64,000 bases of DNA, from positions 248,001 to 312,000 of the forward strand of contig JAMCAN010000002.1 of NCBI GenBank assembly GCA_023715185.1, read 5' to 3'. Under the pieces are notes generated by a model, which saw only the letters and a list, made by a program, of their open reading frames with translations, did not search any database and was not told the DNA's origin. Position 1 is the stretch's first letter. The number at the start of each line of letters is the position of its first letter. Below are positions 39,753 to 46,917 of the stretch, in pieces. The translations under genes were made by a program, and so were the position numbers. The DNA is from Planococcus sp. MER TA 32b. GTDB lineage: Bacteria > Bacillota > Bacilli > Bacillales_A > Planococcaceae.

Positions 39753-40628
39753 ATGAATATGCTGAAAGACATGAATGAGGCGCTGCAATATATAGAAGAG
39801 CATTTGGACAGTGACATCGATTTTCAGGAAGTCGCGGACATTGCGGGCGTTTCGGAATATCATTTTCGGAAGCTGTTCTCTTATCTGTCCGGCATGACGC
39901 TGAGCAGCTATATCCGTAACCGGCGCTTGTCACAGGCTGCTTTCGATTTACAGCAGGGCGGTGGGCGCGTGCTGGACGCAGCAGTGAAATACGGTTACGA
40001 TTCGGCGGATGGTTTCAGCCGCGCTTTCCGTGAATGGTCGGGTGTGCATCCGTCGGAAGTGAAGAACAGTGGGAGCTTGAAGCTGTTTCCGCGCCTGACT
40101 TTCCAATTGACGATTCAAGGAGGAATGGATATGGATTACAGTATCGCAGAAAAAGACGCCTTTAAATTGGTGGGCATCAAAAAGAGGGTGCCGATTGTTT
40201 TTGAAGGGCAAAATCAGGAAATCATGAATATGGCTGGTTCCATCACACCTGAGCAGCGCGAGAAACTTGGCCAGATGCGGAATACCGAAGTCAAAACAGT
40301 GGTGAACGCATCCTTTAACTTTGACGCGGGGCGCAATGAAGAACAAGGTGAACTCGACCATCTAATCGGATCCATCACTACTTTGGAAGCTGATTCCGGA
40401 GAGTTTGATGTGGTGAATGTTCCTGCTGGCAGCTGGGCGATTTTCAAAATGGAAGGGCCATTCCCGGGTGTGCTGCAGGAAACGTGGGGGAAAATCTTCT
40501 CGGAATGGCTGCCGTCTTCTAATTATGAGTTGAGGGAAGGTCCTGAAATCTCTTTTAATGGTGATATGAGTGATTTTGAGAAGGTATACAGCGAAATCTG
40601 GGTTCCGGTGAAGAAACATGGTTTGTGA
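39753..40628 (+). CDS. AraC family regulator with GyrI-like effector-binding domain
   Basis: 291 residues, start ATG 39753 after AGAAGGGAGGTCAGGCT. Two HTHs make up residues 1-100: YIEEHLDSDIDFQEVADIAG, VSEYHFRKLFSYLSGMTLSS, and VLDAAVKYGYDSADGFSRAF with REWSGVHPSEVK. The C-terminal half (about 125-291) is a GyrI-like/BmrR-type small-molecule-binding domain (YSIAEKDAFKLVGIKKRVP, VNVPAGSWAIFKMEGPFP, FEKVYSEIWVPVKK). Such proteins activate transport or modifying genes on drug binding. The macrolide kinase upstream is an obvious but unproven target. Confidence 0.88.
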   Translation: MNMLKDMNEALQYIEEHLDSDIDFQEVADIAGVSEYHFRKLFSYLSGMTLSSYIRNRRLSQAAFDLQQGGGRVLDAAVKYGYDSADGFSRAFREWSGVHPSEVKNSGSLKLFPRLTFQLTIQGGMDMDYSIAEKDAFKLVGIKKRVPIVFEGQNQEIMNMAGSITPEQREKLGQMRNTEVKTVVNASFNFDAGRNEEQGELDHLIGSITTLEADSGEFDVVNVPAGSWAIFKMEGPFPGVLQETWGKIFSEWLPSSNYELREGPEISFNGDMSDFEKVYSEIWVPVKKHGL

Positions 40629-40656
40629 AAGCAGGTTTCAGTTTGATAATTCGACA

Positions 40657-40689
40657 AAAGCAGACCCGCGCAACAGCGGAGCCTGCTTT
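40657..40689. terminator. Terminator-like hairpin between convergent genes
   Basis: Stem AAAGCAG..CCCGC / GCGG..CCTGCTTT at the end of both the AraC gene and the isochorismatase stump. Confidence 0.55.
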
Positions 40690-40701
40690 ATTTCGTACCA
40701 A

Positions 40702-40878
40702 TCAGCTTGCTTCCGGAAATTCTTCCGACACTTTTTCAATCGAACTCATTCTGCCTGAACGCGCTTTTTGAATCAGCGTTTGCAGATTCTCAAGCAGTTT
40801 ATCACTTTCATGGACCGGATTGGCGGGATCGAACATTTCGTTTTGGGCATCGATGATCAGCAGGGCCGTATTCGGCAT
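40702..40878 (-). pseudogene. Truncated isochorismatase-like hydrolase (58 aa)
   Basis: ATG 40878 follows GAGGAGACGGTCCT. The first 40 residues are the start of an isochorismatase/nicotinamidase-type cysteine hydrolase: MPNTALLIIDAQNEMFDP, containing the catalytic Asp, then KLLENLQTLIQKAR. Intact family members are about 180 residues, with the catalytic Lys and Cys further on. Here the similarity stops after KAR, and an unrelated tail (SGRMSSIEKVSEEFPEAS) leads to TGA. A deletion has apparently fused the stump to other sequence. The ribosome binding site is still good, so a short peptide may be made. Confidence 0.6.
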
Positions 40879-40966
40879 AGGACCGTCTCCTCTTCGTGTA
40901 TTCTTTTTGTTTTATTCGACAGCTGTGCCCTAAAACCTTCTCGAGCAGCAGAAATAAAAAAGAGGT

Positions 40967-40994
40967 TTGTTTTTCTGTTACCTTATGGTAGGAT
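40967..40994 (+). promoter_or_regulatory. Candidate sigma-A promoter of the riboswitch-lipM-lipA transcript
   Basis: TTGTTT - 16 bases - TAGGAT, about 20 bases before the riboswitch. Confidence 0.4.
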
Positions 40995-41014
40995 TTGGGT
41001 AACAAATAAATTAT

Positions 41015-41102
41015 GCACTGGGGGAGCCGCTTTTTTGGCTGAGACAAGCATTGCTTGGACCCTTTGAACCTGATCTGGATTATGCCGGCGGAGGGAAGTG
41101 GC
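41015..41102 (+). ncRNA. TPP riboswitch (THI element)
   Basis: All hallmark blocks are present in order: CTGAGA at 41039-41044, ACCC at 41059-41062, GAACCTGATCTGGAT at 41066-41080, then TATGCCGGCG and GAGGGAAGTG at 41091-41100. P1 forms between CACT (41016-41019) and AGTG (41097-41100). The element is followed 32 bases later by an intrinsic terminator and then by lipM. TPP binding would therefore be expected to stop transcription of lipM-lipA. No thiamine gene lies downstream. Confidence 0.93.
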
Positions 41103-41133
41103 AATTGTATGCGTATTATGATGCAACCACTCT

Positions 41134-41172
41134 GCACAGCTGTCCATTTCTATGGTCGCTGTGTATTTTTTT
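41134..41172 (+). terminator. Riboswitch-controlled intrinsic terminator
   Basis: Stem CACAGC..CCAT / ATGG..GCTGTG followed by TATTTTTTT, between the TPP aptamer and the lipM start at 41196. The 3' P1 strand AGTGG (41097-41101) is complementary to CCACT (41127-41131), just before this hairpin, a possible switch segment. Confidence 0.7.
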
Positions 41173-41195
41173 GTGCAAAAAAAGGGGGAGAAGCG

Positions 41196-42020
41196 ATGGG
41201 GGAAACATGGGGGTTCATCGATTCAGGCCATAACAGCCCTGCGTTCAATATGGCACTGGATGAATTGATGCTGGAATGGCTGAGCAAAGGTGAAATCGGC
41301 CCAACCATCCGATTTTACGGCTGGTCACCGGCAGGCATTTCAATCGGCCGCTTTCAGGATGCCGATAAAAAAATCGACTTTCAGCAGGCGACAGCCTACG
41401 GGGCGGAAATCGTCCGCAGGCAGACGGGCGGACGTGCTGTGCTGCATGATCAGGAATTGACTTACAGCGTGGTGGTTCCGGAAACGCATCCGGCCATGCC
41501 GCGTTCTGTAAAGGAAGCTTATTTAGTCATCTCGAAAGGCTTATTGGAAGGGTTCCGGGAACTTGGCATTGAAGCGGAATTTACGATACCGGAAACGTCG
41601 ATGGAGAAAACGGATTCAGCTGTCTGCTTTGATAAGTCTTCCTGGTACGAGCTGTTGGTTGATGGCAAAAAGGCAGCAGGCAGTGCCCAGATGAGAAGAA
41701 AAGGCATTATCCTGCAGCATGGTTCGATTCCGATTGAGATTGACCGTGTGAAGTTATTCGATTTATTCACTTACCCTTCACCTGAAATAAAACAGCGCGC
41801 AAGGGACGCTTTTAAAGATAAGGCTATATCCATCAACGCGGCGACTGGTCAATCGTTTGATTTTGACAGGGTGAAGGCTGCTTTTAAAAAGGGGTTTGAA
41901 CAAGGGCTCGGCGTTAAATTGGAACCGCTTGCGCTGTCAGAGGCGAAGTTGCTGGAAATCAGCCAATTAGCGGAAACGAAGTATAAAAATCTTGATTGGA
42001 GTTACTCAACTAAAAATTAG
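41196..42020 (+). CDS. lipM: Octanoyltransferase LipM
   Basis: 274 residues from ATG 41196 (AGGGGGAGAAGCG upstream). The sequence follows B. subtilis LipM closely: TWGFIDSGHNSPAFNMALDE at the N-terminus, RRQTGGRAVLHDQELTYSVV (lipoate-binding loop), the catalytic Cys144 in SAVCFDKSSWYELLVDGKK, and Lys in KAAGSAQMRRKGIILQHGS. LipM transfers octanoate from acyl carrier protein to the GcvH protein in the first step of lipoyl cofactor synthesis. It is followed by lipA after 11 bases and preceded by a TPP riboswitch and terminator. The frame continues upstream to 41055 but that part is non-coding riboswitch. Confidence 0.92.
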   Translation: MGETWGFIDSGHNSPAFNMALDELMLEWLSKGEIGPTIRFYGWSPAGISIGRFQDADKKIDFQQATAYGAEIVRRQTGGRAVLHDQELTYSVVVPETHPAMPRSVKEAYLVISKGLLEGFRELGIEAEFTIPETSMEKTDSAVCFDKSSWYELLVDGKKAAGSAQMRRKGIILQHGSIPIEIDRVKLFDLFTYPSPEIKQRARDAFKDKAISINAATGQSFDFDRVKAAFKKGFEQGLGVKLEPLALSEAKLLEISQLAETKYKNLDWSYSTKN

Positions 42021-42031
42021 GAGGAGTTTAA

Positions 42032-42976
42032 ATGTCAAAACAAGAAGAATACATACGGAAACCGGATTGGCTGAAGGTGAAAATCAATACGAACGAATCG
42101 TTTACCGGACTCAAGAAATTGATGCGGGAGAAAAAACTCAACACAGTATGTGAAGAAGCGAGATGCCCGAACATCCACGAATGCTGGAGTGAACGAAAAA
42201 CCGCCACTTTCATGATTCTCGGGGATACCTGCACGAGAGGGTGCCGCTTCTGTGCGGTCAAAACAGGATTGCCGAATGAACTTGATCTGGGCGAACCGGA
42301 ACGCGTGGCGGAATCTGTTGAAATTATGGGCTTGAAGCATGTGGTGGTGACAGCAGTTGCCCGGGATGATCTGAATGACGGCGGTGCCGCTGTTTTTGCT
42401 GAGACGGTTCGTGCCATCCGCAGAAGGATGCCGGCAACGACCGTGGAAATCCTGCCATCCGATATGAAAGGCGATTACGAAAGTCTCCACACGCTGATGG
42501 ACAGTGCGCCGGATATTTTCAACCACAATATCGAAACCGTCAGACGCCTGACGAAGCGGGTGCGTGCCCGGGCGATGTATGACCGGTCGCTTCAATTGCT
42601 GGAGCGGGTAAAAGAAATTGCGCCGAACACGCCGACCAAGTCGAGCATTATGGTGGGGCTTGGTGAAACGAAGGAAGAAATCATCGAGACGATGGATGAT
42701 CTGCGTGCGCACAATGTCGACATCATGGCGATCGGCCAGTACCTGCAGCCGACTAAAAAACATTTGAATGTGGAACGCTATTACCATCCGGATGAATTCG
42801 CCGAGTTGAAGGAAATTGCGTTGTCGAAAGGCTTCAGCCATTGTGAAGCAGGGCCGATGGTGCGCTCTTCCTATCATGCGGACGAGCAGGTCAGCGCGAC
42901 TTCGGCACAGCGCCGCATCAAGTACATGAAAGGCTACGAGTCCCAGGGCAAGAAGCTGGAAGTGGAGTCTTTTTGA
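42032..42976 (+). CDS. lipA: Lipoyl synthase LipA
   Basis: 314 residues, start ATG 42032 after TAGGAGGAGTTTAA. Radical SAM enzyme that inserts two sulfurs into protein-bound octanoate. The auxiliary cluster cysteines are C40, C45 and C51 ([14 protein letters not shown]) and the radical SAM cluster is C67-x3-C71-x2-C74 ([12 protein letters not shown]). Other conserved features: [21 protein letters not shown], and the C-terminal RSSYHADEQ with the conserved Ser of the auxiliary cluster. Together with LipM this gives the complete synthesis of lipoyl groups for 2-oxoacid dehydrogenases and glycine cleavage. Cotranscribed with lipM under the TPP riboswitch. A 320-codon frame on the other strand is a shadow. 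Confidence 0.95.
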   Translation: MSKQEEYIRKPDWLKVKINTNESFTGLKKLMREKKLNTVCEEARCPNIHECWSERKTATFMILGDTCTRGCRFCAVKTGLPNELDLGEPERVAESVEIMGLKHVVVTAVARDDLNDGGAAVFAETVRAIRRRMPATTVEILPSDMKGDYESLHTLMDSAPDIFNHNIETVRRLTKRVRARAMYDRSLQLLERVKEIAPNTPTKSSIMVGLGETKEEIIETMDDLRAHNVDIMAIGQYLQPTKKHLNVERYYHPDEFAELKEIALSKGFSHCEAGPMVRSSYHADEQVSATSAQRRIKYMKGYESQGKKLEVESF

Positions 42977-42989
42977 CATGATATTGTGA

Positions 42990-43019
42990 AAAGCCACCGC
43001 CTATGCGGTGGTTTTTTTC
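42990..43019 (+). terminator. Terminator of the lipM-lipA operon
   Basis: Stem CCACCGC / GCGGTGG flanked by A and T runs, then T7. Confidence 0.85.
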
Positions 43020-43093
43020 TCTCATTTTGTGCTCAGCGCAAACAAATTAAAACGTAATCGGCGATCTTTCCAATTTTCCCGCTTAATTTTACG

Positions 43094-43579
43094 TCAGACC
43101 GTCAAGTCGTTCTCGGATTTGATTCGGATGGCGTCCTGTAATAATTTCTGGAGCAGGGCGGCAAAGACTGCGACGACAAGCGAGGCGAAAATGACGAACA
43201 GCCCCATGATGATCGCCGGCGCGTCATCTGCCATTGTCAGCATATAAAGGAATGGCATCTCGATCAAATAGACAATGATGATGGCAATCGCACAGCGTTT
43301 GATATTGCGGATGGCTTTTACGGAAAAGGTGGAGAAAGCTTGGTTGCGGTCAATATACCCAAGGAGTTTCAGGGATTGGTACAGCGCAATGAAAAAAGGG
43401 ATCATTCCGATATACATGCCGATGAGCAGCGGATATTGCAGATTTTCGAGCTCAGGCAAAGCCCAGTATGGGGAATTCGGATCGAATCTGGACAAGCCGT
43501 AGATGCACACAGCAAGTACCGGAAGACCGACGAGAAAGACAGCGGCTTTTAAGACGGCGGTTGAACTTCGTTTCATCAT
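43094..43579 (-). CDS. DUF2975 membrane protein
   Basis: About 161 residues with four helices (STAVLKAAVFLVGLPVLAVC, YPLLIGMYIGMIPFFIALY, CAIAIIIVYLIEMPFLYML, IIMGLFVIFASLVVAVFAAL) and the conserved ALYQSLKLLGYIDRNQAFS block of DUF2975 (B. subtilis YoaS). ATG 43579 or 43576 is likely, after GAGGTG; the frame extends to GTG 43585. DUF2975 genes are usually followed by a small XRE regulator, which is missing here. Confidence 0.8.
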   Translation of the reverse strand: MMKRSSTAVLKAAVFLVGLPVLAVCIYGLSRFDPNSPYWALPELENLQYPLLIGMYIGMIPFFIALYQSLKLLGYIDRNQAFSTFSVKAIRNIKRCAIAIIIVYLIEMPFLYMLTMADDAPAIIMGLFVIFASLVVAVFAALLQKLLQDAIRIKSENDLTV

Positions 43580-43690
43580 AAACACCTCATTAAATAATGT
43601 TGTTAATGAAATAATACACCATTATTTATTGATTATCAATAAATAATTATCTTAATTTGATGTTTAATTATTGTTCAACTAATTCTCCGC

Positions 43691-44197
43691 TTAAAGATAT
43701 TTCTGCAGCCCTTTATAGATCTCCACGATTTCGTCTTGTTTGATGCGCACGAGCCCACTCGATGAGGGGGCAACAAACTCAGTGACTCCAGGAATGACTG
43801 GCTCGCTTTGTTCACCCCACGGGACTGAACGTTTTTTGCTGTATTGCTGGTATACGCCTTTGCCGACGAAGCAGACGGCTGCCGGCTGATAGCGTTGAAT
43901 TTTCTTTTTCAGCTTTTCTGCCCCGATCCGATATTCATCCTTCGATATCTCTGCCGCCTCTTTGGTGGGGCGGGCTACTATATTCGTCAATCCAAGACCG
44001 AGCTCCAGCAGTTTGCTGTTTTCTTCAGGGCGGAATTTCCGCGGCGTCACACCCGCCTGATGTAGGATTTTCCAAAAACGGTTATTCGGATTCGCGTAAT
44101 GATAGCCGGTTTCGGACGAACGGATACTGGGATTGAAGCCGACAAATAATATCTTCAGACCCGGTTGTATATGATCAGGAATAGGTTCTAAATGCAA
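43691..44197 (-). CDS. Mismatch-specific uracil/thymine DNA glycosylase, Mug family
   Basis: 168 residues from TTG 44197, chosen because AAAGGAGG lies eight bases before it; the upstream ATG (44227) has no ribosome binding site and its codons contain the ribosome binding site. Family motifs: ILFVGFNPSIRSSETGYHYA (active-site Asn in GFNPS), NRFWKILHQAGV, GLGLTNIVARPTKEA, VCFVGKGVYQQY, and APSSSGLVR. Mug removes uracil or ethenocytosine opposite guanine in DNA. Single-gene unit. Confidence 0.87.
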   Translation of the reverse strand: MHLEPIPDHIQPGLKILFVGFNPSIRSSETGYHYANPNNRFWKILHQAGVTPRKFRPEENSKLLELGLGLTNIVARPTKEAAEISKDEYRIGAEKLKKKIQRYQPAAVCFVGKGVYQQYSKKRSVPWGEQSEPVIPGVTEFVAPSSSGLVRIKQDEIVEIYKGLQKYL

Positions 44198-44389
44198 TTC
44201 GGAGTCCTCCTTTATGTATATGGACATATAATTATCATACCCGATTTGAACAAAGCAAATACAGGATGTGAATATAGTTCTTCTTCCTGTTTATGGCAGT
44301 TCTAAAGTACTGGATTTCCATATTAATGAAACCGGCATTTCCTATAAACGTATTTGAACTGTAAAATTATTTCAGGAGGAGTGATGTTT

Positions 44390-45763
44390 ATGAAACTGGC
44401 CAATACCAAGTGGCTGATGATAATAGGACTGTTGCTGCTGGGAATCGTTGCCGGCTGCTCGGAAGACGATAAAGAAGCGGTGGCGGAAAAAGCCCCGGCA
44501 GAAGAAAGCGATAAAGAAGCGCCTGCAGAACCTGTGGAAGCGGAAGAATTCAATATTCCGGAAGCCGCCGTACATAATGTGGAAGAAATGATTAAAGAAA
44601 AAGGGAAGTACATCCCCAATAAAATGACTGATCAGCAAAAAGAGGATTTATATAAGGAGCTGGAAGAGGCACCTGCCGGAATGACGGGGGAAGAAGCCTA
44701 TTCACTGGCAGTTTCCTTACTGGCGGCAGATGTTGAAGAAGCGGCCACAATAATAGACGAAGTGGATCCGGTCATTAAAATCAATTCGGCGACGCCGGAA
44801 GATGAAATTGATATTCCGGACACGGAAACGGTCAATGTCGCGATTCTATTGGACGCAAGCGGCAGTATGGCGGGAGAAGTGAACGGCGGGCAGAAGATGG
44901 AACTGGCAAAATCAGCGATTCAAAAATATGCTTCGGATCTTCCGGAAGGGGCGAATATCATGCTCCGCGTCTATGGCCATGAAGGAACCGGGACAGATGC
45001 TGACAAGGCTATGTCCTGTGCCAGCAATGAAGTTGTCTACGATCTTGGCAATTATGACGGGCAGCAATTCGCAGATTCACTCGAGCAGTTCAATCCGGCA
45101 GGCTGGACGCCATTGGCTGGTGCCATTGAAGCCGCTGAAGCGGATTTGAAAGAACAAAAAGGCGATAACGTGCGCAATGTGGTTTACGTTGTCAGCGATG
45201 GCATCGAGACATGCGACGGCGATCCGGTTGCGGCAGCTGCGTCGCTGAACAAATCGGACATTCAAGCAGAAGTGAACATCATTGGCTTCGATGTGGACAA
45301 TGAAGGGCAGAAGCAGCTGGAAGCCGTAGCAAAAGCAGGAAACGGCCAATACAAATCGGTTTATTCCGAAAGTGAATTGAACGAATATCTTGAACAGGAA
45401 TACAGCCGCCTCTACTGGGAATGGCTGGCGTGGGGGAATGACCGGAAACTGGAAATCCTGTCACAAAGCAACGATATCTACGGAGAGCTTCTGGCGGCAT
45501 ACAACGATGTCAGCTTACTGTCACTGGCTTCAAAAAATGAAATGTACGCCATCCATTATGATTTGAAAGAACTTGGAAAGTTCAAGGATGAAGAAGCAAT
45601 GGACAAGTATCTCGAAATGATTGATACAAGATACGAAACAGTGAGACAGCATTACAAACAGGAATCAGAACGCAAAGATGAAATCCGCAAAGAAGTCTAT
45701 GAAAAGCTCCGTAAACAAGTCAACCAGCTCGAAGAAGAGAAAATGGATGAATACAGATCCTGA
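44390..45763 (+). CDS. von Willebrand factor A domain lipoprotein
   Basis: 457 residues from ATG 44390; AGGAGGAGTGATGTTT upstream makes ATG 44384 too close. Lipobox LGIVAGC with the lipidated Cys at residue 23, then an acidic Glu/Ala-rich spacer. The VWA domain covers about 148-330 with the MIDAS motif ILLDASGSMAG and the later Thr/Asp positions (NPAGWTPLAGAI and VYVVSDGIETCDGD). The C-terminal 130 residues are a charged helical region with a coiled-coil tendency. It would sit on the outer membrane face and bind a protein or wall ligand through a divalent cation. Partner unknown; no operon partner adjacent. Confidence 0.87.
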   Translation: MKLANTKWLMIIGLLLLGIVAGCSEDDKEAVAEKAPAEESDKEAPAEPVEAEEFNIPEAAVHNVEEMIKEKGKYIPNKMTDQQKEDLYKELEEAPAGMTGEEAYSLAVSLLAADVEEAATIIDEVDPVIKINSATPEDEIDIPDTETVNVAILLDASGSMAGEVNGGQKMELAKSAIQKYASDLPEGANIMLRVYGHEGTGTDADKAMSCASNEVVYDLGNYDGQQFADSLEQFNPAGWTPLAGAIEAAEADLKEQKGDNVRNVVYVVSDGIETCDGDPVAAAASLNKSDIQAEVNIIGFDVDNEGQKQLEAVAKAGNGQYKSVYSESELNEYLEQEYSRLYWEWLAWGNDRKLEILSQSNDIYGELLAAYNDVSLLSLASKNEMYAIHYDLKELGKFKDEEAMDKYLEMIDTRYETVRQHYKQESERKDEIRKEVYEKLRKQVNQLEEEKMDEYRS

Positions 45764-45767
45764 TTAA

Positions 45768-45809
45768 AAAAGCCAGCCATCCCAGGGGAAACCCGGATGG
45801 CTGGCTTTT
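45768..45809. terminator. Bidirectional terminator
   Basis: Stem AAAAGCCAGCCATCC / GGATGGCTGGCTTTT between convergent genes. Confidence 0.85.
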
Positions 45810-45817
45810 GCTGATCC

Positions 45818-46258
45818 TCATTTTCCTGTTTCCGGTTCCACGGAAATCTGCCATTCGATGCCGAAGCGGTCGATCAGATTCCCGTATAGCGGGCTCCAGA
45901 AAGTTTCCTGCAGGTCCATGCTGACCATGCCGCCTTCTGCCAACTTCCCGAAAACGATTCTCGCTTCTTCCTGGTCATCGAAAGTCAAAGTCAGCGATAC
46001 GCTATTGCCTTTTTGGTAAGACATGCCCATGCCCGGCGGCACATCCGATATCATTAAATAATCGCCGTTCTTCAATACGATTTGGGCATTCATGACCATA
46101 TCTTTCGCTTCTTCCGGGATGCCATCCATGTCTTCGCCGTTTGCATCGCCGTATGTCATCAACCCGGCCAAATCACCTTTTAAGACATCAGTGTAGAAGT
46201 TAGCGGCTTCCTGTCCTTGGCCATCGAAATTCAAGTAAGGGAATATCTTTGTAATCAT
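45818..46258 (-). CDS. VOC family protein (PhnB-like)
   Basis: 146 residues. Glyoxalase/bleomycin-resistance fold of the PhnB type: KIFPYLNFDGQGQEAANFYT, VLKGDLAGLMTYGD, DYLMISDVPPGM, VSLTLTFDDQEEARIVFGKL, and SPLYGNLIDRFGIEWQIS. The frame starts at ATG 46258 overlapping the stop of the SRPBCC gene. PhnB-like VOC proteins have no agreed function; pairing with an AHSA1-type gene is common in Bacillales. Confidence 0.85.
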   Translation of the reverse strand: MITKIFPYLNFDGQGQEAANFYTDVLKGDLAGLMTYGDANGEDMDGIPEEAKDMVMNAQIVLKNGDYLMISDVPPGMGMSYQKGNSVSLTLTFDDQEEARIVFGKLAEGGMVSMDLQETFWSPLYGNLIDRFGIEWQISVEPETGK

Positions 46259-46773
46259 GATTGACCTTCTTCCTCATTTTTTTGCAGGCCATTCAGATAT
46301 TCTGCCAGTCTGTCATAAGTTTCAGACATACCTTCAACTGCCTGCATATCGATGATTTTCTGCAGCTCTTCTTCGGATTCGAATCGTGTGCGGGAAGTCA
46401 GCGTCGTTTGCTCGCCTTCTTCAGAAAAATCCAATTGCACCAGCATTTTCGGCATACCGGGCAGTTCATTGCCGTATTGATCGGCAAATGCGTCTTCATA
46501 AACCAGCCGCTCATTGGGAACTACTTCCCGATAAACAGCTTTGCCCCAGGCTTCCTGGCCGTCTTCCAAAGAACGCATGCAATAATGCCAAATCCCATCC
46601 GGTTCAACAGCCATTTCATAACTGTGCGTATCCCATCCGGTTGGCCCCCACCAGCGCGCGATTCTGTCGGGACTGACATGAGCGGCATAGACGGACTCTT
46701 TCGGCGCCTCAAAACTGCGCTCCATGAACAGTTCGCGTCCTTCTGTTCGGGTTCGGGTATCTTTCGTCGACAT
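46255..46773 (-). CDS. SRPBCC/AHSA1 domain protein
   Basis: 172 residues from ATG 46773, preceded by AGAAGGAGGATCATCCA. The START-like hydrophobic-cavity fold is seen in RELFMERSFEAPKESVYAAH, RIARWWGPTGW, VYREVVPNERLVYEDAF, and VQLDFSEEGEQTTLTSRTRF, ending with the long helix QAVEGMSETYDRLAEYLNGL. The frame extends to 46872 but the first 33 codons lack family similarity and a ribosome binding site. It overlaps the VOC gene by four bases, so the two are translated together. Ligand unknown. Confidence 0.85.
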   Translation of the reverse strand: MSTKDTRTRTEGRELFMERSFEAPKESVYAAHVSPDRIARWWGPTGWDTHSYEMAVEPDGIWHYCMRSLEDGQEAWGKAVYREVVPNERLVYEDAFADQYGNELPGMPKMLVQLDFSEEGEQTTLTSRTRFESEEELQKIIDMQAVEGMSETYDRLAEYLNGLQKNEEEGQS

Positions 46774-46917
46774 TGGATGATCCTCCTTCTGCCTCAGTTG
46801 ACCGATCGCTTTCAGCAGCCTCCTTTCTTTAGGATTGACCGGTTTGTCACTTACAGTATAGCTATTATTCATTTAAAATAAAACGAAAATTCAGTTATTA
46901 TTTTACTCATGCTGTTA

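Noticed and set aside
41051-41195. Short plus-strand frames and the upstream extension of lipM through the riboswitch region
   Set aside because: They read through the TPP aptamer and terminator; the LipM family start matches ATG 41196 with its own ribosome binding site.
42035-42997. 320-codon open frame on the minus strand
   Set aside because: It is fully antisense to lipA, has no family similarity or ribosome binding site, and arises from the codon pattern of lipA.
46773-46872. N-terminal extension of the SRPBCC protein
   Set aside because: No ribosome binding site before 46872, no family similarity in the extra 33 codons, and AGAAGGAGG is perfectly placed for ATG 46773.
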